NCBI GenBank assembly: GCA_036346225.1
Contig: JARFIW010000942.1
Coordinates: forward strand, 1,116,001 to 1,180,000
Reading direction: 5' to 3'
Length of the DNA: 64,000 nucleotides
DNA from: Platerodrilus igneus
Lineage: Eukaryota; Arthropoda; Insecta; Coleoptera; Lycidae
Positions 57,134 through 64,000 of this stretch are shown piece after piece. Positions within the stretch are counted from its first letter, which is position 1; each line of letters opens with the position of its first letter. Under the pieces are notes generated by a model, which was given only the letters and a program-made list of their open reading frames with translations, made no database searches and was not told the DNA's origin. The translations under genes were made by a program, and so were the position numbers.

Positions 57134-58438
57134 CAGTATTGCCCGAAATAAACAGTACTGAAACTAAGTTGGCGGTGTTTTTATGCGTGCGCTGTCACAC
57201 TCAAGTTAGCTAGTATAGACCTGTCAAGTAAACCTCAAACAAGTAATTAGTAGGGCCTAATTGTTAAAAATGGTGTTAAGTACAGAGGAGAAAGTGTTTC
57301 TGGTAGAGCATTATTTTCGTTCATACGGAATCGGCCGACATAATGGTGCAAGTTTGCTATACGTGTCTGATCAATTCACACAAAGGTTTAATAAACGTTC
57401 TCCAAGTAATGCTGTAATTTTGAAGGTTATTGAAAAGTTTAGAAATACAGGTAGCGTATTGTGCCAACGAAAAGGAAACTCGGGGCGTCCCAGGACAGTT
57501 AACAACAATAACCATGAACGTGTTTTTGAGCAAATCTTAGAAAATCCTAAAGTCAGCCAGGCAAGGACAGCGTTACAACTTGATTTAAAAAGAACTTCCT
57601 TTCAAAGAATCCTGAAGGAGCTGGGTACATTTTCGTATGTGATTCAGGTACATCAACAACTACATCCTCGGGATTATCGCACTAGAGTGGAATATTGCGC
57701 CAGAATTCTCGCGTTACAGTATGAAAATCCTGAATTTTTGAAAAATGTTTGGTTTTCAGACGAAGCACATTTTCACTTGTCAGGCTATGTGAATCGTCGC
57801 ACAAATCGATTTCTGGGCTTTGCCAGACCCGATGAGGTTCAAGAGGTTCCTTTACATAGTGAAAAGTGAGTGTCTGGTGTGCTGTTTCCGGACACGGAAT
57901 CATTGGTCCGTACTTTATCGAAGAGAATGGTAGGCAAGTCACACTTAATCAACAGAGGTACAGACAAATTTTAACACGATTTATCCCTGATCTACGTCAA
58001 TTCTGTCGTGCACGTAACTTGGCATTTCGAAACCAATTTTTCAGCAGGACGGGCAACTTGCCATACTGCTGCCGCAATTGTCAATTTCTTCAAGAACATT
58101 TTCCAAGCAAATTCATATCACGATTTACTGACTTCCTTATCCTTCACATTCTCCAGACCTCACACCTCCAGACGCATACATTTGGGGCATGGCTAAAATG
58201 CCGTTTTCAAACGGGCACCACAAACCATCGATGAATTAAAGGATGCCGTTAGAGTCTTCTTCGCAGCCCTGAGACAACCCTTATTCAATAACATGACCAG
58301 AAACTTAGAACATCGTTATGAAGTCTGTCTCTAACGGGAGGTGCACATTTAGAACATATAATAAAGTGTCAATAATATGTATTTTTTAAATATACAAAAC
58401 AATTACAATTTCAGTACTGTTTATTTCGGGCAATACTG
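57134..58438 (+). mobile_element. Tc1/mariner-superfamily transposon with 30-bp perfect TIRs
   Basis: The ends are exact inverted repeats of 30 bp (57134-57163 and 58409-58438, beginning CAGTATTGCCCGAAATAAAC), each bounded by the TA target duplication (57132-57133 and 58439-58440). Length is 1,305 bp. The perfect ends point to recent arrival or conserved ends, while the transposase gene carries a few frameshifts. Confidence 0.93.
57261..58334 (+). pseudogene. Tc1/mariner transposase, probable DD41D type
   Basis: The ORF at 57261-57869 has an N-terminal DUF4817/HTH region (MVLSTEEKVFLVEHYFRSYG; FRNTGSVLCQRKGNSGRPRT) and the first catalytic Asp in VWFSDEAHFHLSGYVNRR. The second Asp lies in the QDGAT-like segment near 58046-58075, and the third in the TPPDAYIWG-like segment near 58165. 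Counting residues across frames gives about 41 between the last two, which suggests the DD41D (rosa-like) group. Frame changes at about 57870, 58045 and 58135 break it. The start at 57270 (ATGGTGTTAAG) is the likely Met. Confidence 0.85.
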
Positions 58439-58440
58439 TA

Positions 58441-59238
58441 CTAGCATTTGAAAGGCTTTTTGTGTGCTAAATTAATGGACACTAACTCATCTGGAATCTA
58501 AATCTATTGGAATACAAGCATCATTACATTCTCGTAAATAGGTACATTGCATCGAGTCCTCAACCTTTTCAAATTAAACTTCAATGTCCAGGTTTAGTAT
58601 ATCTAATAAAATAAATACAATATCTTACAATGATTGTGGATGCTTTTTAATTTCATAAATGTAATATATAACAAACTTCATGCAAAAAATATGCATAACT
58701 AGCTAATAAATTTACAGTACGTGATGGGTGTGCTTGAGGATGAGTCTGCTCAGAGATGCTTGAACATTAAAGATGTTAGTGTGTGTGAGGGTGCATGTAG
58801 GCTCGAAGGTATTTGTTGGTTTGATGGCATTTCTTGACTTTACCGTTTGCCATACAAGATTTTTAGGTCTACAGGATTTTGTTGGCCCTACAGGATTTTA
58901 TTGACCATACAGTGTTTTGCGCATTGATTTCCCAACGTGCTTGACCCGAAGGTTATGTGGAACTAAGCGGATTCAGAAAATGACTTACAAAGACAGTTCA
59001 ACTGGAGCAAATCTTATCAGAACGAATGTTTAATGCCTACGCAGCATGTGTATGAAACAAGTTGAAAATCTTGAGCAATGTTGTGAACAATAAGGTGTTC
59101 ACACAGACATTTGCTATGGCAGTTTAGGTGTTCTGAAACTTATTGATATGGCCATTTTCACTTTCCTTTCCTCTATCTATGGAACCCATAAGCTTGCCAA
59201 TCTGATGTTACATCTCAACTACTCTGACAAACCAGTGA
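58441..59238. other. No recognised feature
   Basis: AT-rich sequence with one short internal repetition of CTACAGGATTTTRTTG near 58870-58910. No coding or repeat identity was found. Confidence 0.45.
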
Positions 59239-59249
59239 TGACCTATTAC

Positions 59250-59505
59250 ATCTTAAGGTACCGGGTACAAATCCCGACACGGTCCGCTTGAAAAATGTTA
59301 GGCGAGCTTTTTTTACAAAAATATGTCCTCGTTCGGAGGAAAGATGGAGATCTTGTGTGTGAGTGTTGTCACGCATGTTAAAGATCCCTACCTTGCTTGC
59401 AACAGCAAGGATTCGGCAAAATTCAAAATTTCTAGGTGAAACAAAAACTTACTTCCTGGCTAATGTAGTACCTTCGGGTGGAGCATTGGAAAATCAAATG
59501 TAAGG
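59250..59505 (+). mobile_element. tRNA-derived SINE with 11-bp target duplication
   Basis: It starts at the end of the tRNA-like head (GGTACCGGGTACAAATCCCG, a mutated B box) and ends AAATCAAATGTAAG. TGACCTATTAC occurs at 59239-59249 and 59506-59516. It has more substitutions than the 55082 copy, so it is probably older. Confidence 0.87.
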
Positions 59506-59794
59506 TGACCTATTACCAGGAAACTGAAGAATATCACAACCTCACACACTCTTCTGATATTCAAGCTACACTCTCTTCACAACAGAATTGGATTAATATT
59601 TATCTAAAGATATTTCTAGAGAAGAATATTCCGTAAATCAGTTGAATGGCCCACATCCAATGCATTGTTACCCGCCGTTCCTTTTTACAGGTTAGGTACA
59701 CTATTAGAGAACACTTTTAAATTTTCTATTAGTCTCCAGAGGCAATGGAAACGAGTGTATGAAATTTCCCTAATCCTATACGTAAAAGATTTAT

Positions 59795-60121
59795 GCCTGG
59801 TTTAGGATGCTACTGGTGTAGATATATTGACATCGTTTCATCTCTCTCAATCCTGGAAATGTTGTGCAGGTTCAGCAGCCAAACAAGCTTAATATAAGAA
59901 TCGAAAGTATTAAACTGTTATAGAATTTAATTACATATTTCGTCATTTCACTGTAGAAAACCTGATTTGGAATGCTACTTGTGTAGGTATATTGGCATCG
60001 TTTCATCTCTCTCAATCCAGAAAATGTGCTGGTTCGGCAACCAAAAAAGCATCATATAAAGATCGAAAGTATTAAACTGTTATAGAATTTAATTACATAT
60101 TTCTTCATTTCGTTGAAGAAA
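59795..60121. repeat. Tandem duplication of about 165 bp
   Basis: Two adjacent units share TTGRCATCGTTTCATCTCTC, RATCGAAAGTATTAAACTGT and TATAGAATTTAATTACATAT. The second starts near 59961. The units differ by several substitutions and small deletions. No protein is seen. Confidence 0.8.
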
Positions 60122-60795
60122 CTATAGAACCATGTGATGATGAAGTTTTAATTTTCTTTAACATACCCGGACTCTTGTTTTTGTTTTCCTGGGACCCCCA
60201 CGGTCAAGATTTTTCTTGGCTCAACATATAGGGATAGCGATCCAATGCAGAAATGAAATTTCAGCAGTGGGAACATACCAAGTTTGGAACCACTAGCAGG
60301 GATTTTTATATCCTTCCTAGTTAAATTTGTATATACTTAATTCTATACACATTTCTAAGTAATGCGATTGTTTGAATTTGATGTTTTTAAATATAATGTA
60401 TTTGCTTCAATTTAAATAAATTCGATTATGACATATATAGATTTCACGAAACAGTATAGTGACGTCATATAGACCAACAACCACTATGTTGCCATGCATT
60501 GCATATAAATGCATTTTCCTATGTTCAAATAGAGCTAACTAGCAAATACAAATGTTAATTTAGGAAAGACAATAAATGTATTTCAATCAACAAAATATGT
60601 AGTTATATCTCGGACAGCAGCTAACGAAAGAAGCCCTTCCTTCCCTTAATCAACCGTTATTATGTTCCATTTCAAAATACGCATTAAGCACTAATACTCA
60701 TTTCTTTAGAACTTTTGTCTAAAGCCTTAGACATTATGCACCATTAAAACAGCAATACAAAAAGCAAAATTTGTTCTGAAGAGAATAGCTTTAAT

Positions 60796-61370
60796 ACAAA
60801 ATCATCATCATTCGGTTGAACAAGTCGTTGATACCAGTACATTTTTAAATCTTGAAAAAAAGAATTTATTAGCTTTTGTAAAGATGCGTGAAGTGGCATC
60901 ACAACATTGAACACACTTTTTAAAATCTAATGCTAGTCTATCCAATTCAATTTTCAAATTCTCTAGCATTTCTGCTTGCTTCATGCTTGTATCATTCCAC
61001 ACCTCGTTTCCCGGTCCCTCTTTTCTTCTGATTGAGCTTACTAATCACAGCATCCAAAGTTGTACCCTCCCAGAGATCCAAATGGGGGACTATTTAACTC
61101 CAGAATCCTTTACCCCAGAAGATGGTTGTTCTTGAGGTAATGTGTTGATTTCTTGTTGCCTTCCACATCGCGTTAGTGTGTCATAGTACTGAAAGAACTG
61201 CTACCTACTTTTGGGGAGCTGTCTTAGTCTGGATCTTCACTAAAGACCTTACTAATTTGGTTAAACCTATAGTTCGCTTCTTTAGCTCACTGAAACACAC
61301 AAGCGATACTACCTATTCTAGAACTTCTTCAAGGTGCAGTTCCATTCAGAATGGTAATACAAAATAAACA
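60796..61370 (-). mobile_element. RTE LINE 5' fragment with a tail-like end
   Basis: Read on the minus strand, 61370-61020 matches the LINE 5' untranslated region (compare 14566-14266), and 61002-60900 encodes the first residues of the endonuclease (KQAEMLENLKIELDRL). It then passes into sequence ending with ATCATCATCATTCGG on the + strand, like the LINE 3' terminus. It therefore looks like an internally deleted copy that kept both ends. Confidence 0.65.
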
Positions 61371-62098
61371 AGAAAATTTTGTAAAATTAGGAAAAACAAA
61401 TCGGAAATGGCAGAGCGAAATGAAATGAAATGTAGCAAAGTTCTATTGATAACATCGCAAAATAATGCCAAGCCGTTTCATTTATTTTCTCTAAATATTA
61501 CACGAACATAGTTTTGGATTACGTTTGCCTAAGAAAATTACTGACTGTGGCGTCACTACACTTATTCCTGAAATGGACTATATATTAACTTATTGTTAAT
61601 GCTAATACTAAATAGTTTTAGTAGAAGACAAATAGATATGTATGAAAATGTTTATTCTGTCTGCTGATGACGGGCGTCTAAGGTTGAAGATGTTCTAGTT
61701 TTATTTAATACAATAAATTTGACATGTTACAACAATTTTATTTTTATTTATTTTACTTGTCTGTAGTCATTTGATGTCAGATTTTACCTTATTTTATGGA
61801 TAAATGCAATTGCAAAATTTAGGAAATTTTGTAAGTGTTTGTTTTTTTACATCACTAGGTTAAGTTACATTTGCTTATAGAAGTTCAACAAATTTTAAAC
61901 AAAGAATTTTGGAAACACCCTTACAATAATTAACCCATAGTCACCATTATAATAGGTGGGCCCAATTTGTAATCGGCTGCTGTAAAAATTGAACAGTTTG
62001 TATACCTCTCAAAGCAAAAATTACTTCTAGTATTGAGAATTTTGTTATGACATTGCAAAGTAAATAAGCACCTGCATTAGCTGGGCCGATCTGACAAC
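61371..62098. other. No recognised feature
   Basis: AT-rich sequence with no identifiable ORF or repeat. Confidence 0.45.
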
Positions 62099-62111
62099 AT
62101 AACTTTTCTCT

Positions 62112-62408
62112 TGGCAACTCCGTGGATTAGACAGATTTGCGTATAGCTGCTGATTCCAAAGTTCCAGGTTCGATTCCTGCCACGGGCCACTCGAAACATA
62201 TTAGGCGAGTATTTTTCACAAAAATATGCCTTTGTTCAGATAAATGGTAAAATGAAGGTCCCATGTGTGCGTATTGTCATGTACGTTAAGACTTCTATCT
62301 TGCTTGGAATAGCAAGTGTTGGGGAAAATTCAAAATTTCCAGTTGATAAAAACTCACTTCTTGGCCTATATAGTGCCTTCTGGTGGAGTATTTGGAAAAT
62401 CAAATGTA
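62112..62408 (+). mobile_element. tRNA-derived SINE, full tRNA-like head
   Basis: The head (about 62112-62186) runs from GGCAACTCCGTGGATTAG to the B box GGTTCGATTCC, followed by CTGCCACGGGCCACTCG. The SINE body then ends GGAAAATCAAATGTA. The flanks TAACTTTTCTC (left) and TAACTTTTTCTG (right) may be a decayed target duplication. This is the best copy for seeing the complete head. It is not a working tRNA gene. Confidence 0.85.
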
Positions 62409-62411
62409 AAA

Positions 62412-64000
62412 ACCTAACTTTTTCTGGTCGCTATTGGGAGAACGAGACAATGATGCACGTTCTAATCAATCTCCGAAGAATTCTAACCTGTACAGTCAGA
62501 AATAGTATCATATTTAGTCCTGTCAGCGAAGACTAACAATGGACTTTATCGTCAAAAAATTTCAAACGTTTTGACACTGCACACTTACTTGTAGATACTT
62601 AGTGGTAAACAAACCAAAAGTCCTGATGAATCGGAGACAAACTCTGACAACAATGACCAATAACCTGTTGATTTTTCGATTTTTTGCTAATATCTTGAAA
62701 ATTATTGGGCAGATTTAAATTGAGATTATGTACAAACTTAAGCTGATTAAATTTTCAACAAATTTGATTTTATGCATGGTTTTGTATTCCTCGTGGTTAC
62801 CAAGTAATATGGCATTAAATAGCTTATGAATACATTTACGAATACCTAGTGCATTAAGGAGACAACTTCACAATATCACATGAATTATATTGAACTTAAA
62901 CATACTACAAAAATGTAGATGTGGAAGAATTAATTTTGAAACCAACATCATTGAATCAGACGGTGGCATTCTTCCATCCACCTCCTAGTACCATAATAAT
63001 ACATTCTCCATATTTAGCTGAAAGACTTTGTTTTTGTCTCTTTCGTTGGGATTTGACCAGTTACTGCAGAACATTAATCTGAAAAAGGCAGTTGGCATTC
63101 ATCACCGTTCTCAATAAAGGAACAATTTTTTTCCATGGCCTGTGAAATGTATTTTTATTTAGGACATTTGCCTTTTTGGTAATCTTCAGAAGATACGTGA
63201 GTGAAAAAATTATGATGACAGTTAAAGTGGTACACTCCCGTTAGTGGCAACAAGATCACTAATTGTAGATAGACAAACTTTAACTTTCTCTGCCGACAGA
63301 TCATTCCTTTTATGCACCACTTTCAATACACGATCTTTCATCTTCAAGGTTCAAACATGGTACACTTGTCTATGCTTTTCAATTGGTTTCTTCAATTGTT
63401 TTCAAGAAATTATCAATGACAGGTGAAAAAATAACATTTTCTTTCTAATTCTAATTTTGGCACAGAAGACCTTGTGAGAAATGTAGAGGTGTCGTCGCCT
63501 TGTGATAATGACGAGGCTTTTGCCAAAGACTGCTTTATAAATCAGCGCGTATGGTGTTCGCTTGTGTGTAATTTTTTCGGCATATTGTATGTACTTTGAT
63601 TATTGTGATACTATGAAGTTTAGAACTGTTGTTGTTTGTTCTTTGTGCACTTGCAGATAGTGATGAATTTATTCCCTTCTGCTCACCTGTGGTATACCTA
63701 CACCTGCTGGATCAAGAAGAGCATTACATATAAAACACTGTTTGACCATTCCAAATTTAAAACAAACTATTATTCTTACACGATTCAAGAATACAACATA
63801 CTACAAATAGTGAGGACCGCACTGAACACTTTCAAATTAAAACTGAATAACATTAAAGTCTAAAACCCAAGGGATGAAGACATAGACTTATAAAGATGGA
63901 CCACGGTACCAAGTTAACATTATGGTGAGTGTGTTGAACGTTTCTTTATTTCCTGCGTTAGAAATCGTGTAACCCTGGAACAGGGATTCATATACAAGTC
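62412..64000. other. No recognised feature
   Basis: Several short frames occur, including one after a good acceptor-like TTTGTGCACTTGCAG near 63656 that reads DSDEFIPFCSPVVYLHLLDQ before a stop. None is recognisable, and the next KANSL1 exon (the rest of the PEHE domain) was not found here. Confidence 0.4.

Noticed and set aside
62112..62190. tRNA gene
   Set aside because: A B box and tRNA-like layout are present, but the arms do not pair properly and the same SINE body follows as in the other copies. It is a SINE head.
63640..63735. Exon after a TTTGTGCACTTGCAG acceptor reading DSDEFIPFCSPVVY
   Set aside because: The frame stops after about 26 residues without a donor, and the signal-peptide-like start upstream is in another frame. 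No family was recognised.

Overview
The window is animal nuclear DNA, almost certainly from an insect with a large, AT-rich, repeat-rich genome. It has spliced exons with consensus GT/AG sites and very long introns. The repeats belong to families typical of arthropods: BEL/Pao, Ty3/gypsy, RTE-type LINEs, Penelope, piggyBac, Tc1/mariner and tRNA-derived SINEs. There are no operons, Shine-Dalgarno sites or prokaryotic genes. I cannot name the species. The only host gene I recognise is KANSL1 (nsl1/waharan in flies), the scaffold of the NSL histone-acetyltransferase complex. Three of its exons lie on the + strand at 26144-26700, 26775-26972 and 55783-56154. Exon phases show that at least one more exon lies unrecognised between the second and third. 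Most of the rest is intron or flanking DNA filled with mobile elements.

Layout. 1-2060: unique-looking DNA with a good candidate minus-strand exon (518-613). 2060-8470: decayed RTE LINE copies and tandem repeats. 9889-10259: a tRNA-SINE facing a second tRNA-like SINE head. 10480-14566: RTE tails and one long RTE copy (endonuclease plus reverse transcriptase) with part of its RT replaced by a SINE fragment. 15040-16560: decayed copy of an arthropod multi-copy gene family of unknown function. 16703-23284: complete BEL/Pao element with identical 373-bp LTRs and a 5-bp target duplication. 23555-24020: copy of dispersed repeat R. 24129-24307: candidate minus-strand exon. 26144-26972: KANSL1 exons. 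29442-31823: piggyBac element flanked by TTAA. 33690-34160: repeat R and an RTE tail. 34830-35255: 57-bp minisatellite. 35554-51671: a 16-kb tandem Ty3/gypsy array (LTR-internal-LTR-internal-LTR) in a TA microsatellite. 52505-53651: Penelope fragment with a GIY-YIG domain. 55082-55341: SINE. 55783-56154: KANSL1 PEHE exon. 57134-58438: Tc1/mariner element with 30-bp terminal inverted repeats. 59250-62411: SINEs, a tandem duplication and an RTE 5' fragment. 62412-64000: nothing recognised.

The most notable results are (1) a non-autonomous repeat family made of a roughly 150-bp 5' module joined to the 3' end of the local RTE LINE, in two junction forms; (2) the tandem gypsy array, whose two units share an in-frame TGA ahead of the RT but otherwise differ mainly by single-base indels; and (3) the phase evidence for an unseen KANSL1 exon. 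I did not find a convincing new multi-gene system. Nearly all elements carry frameshifts, some of which look like uncorrected sequencing indels.
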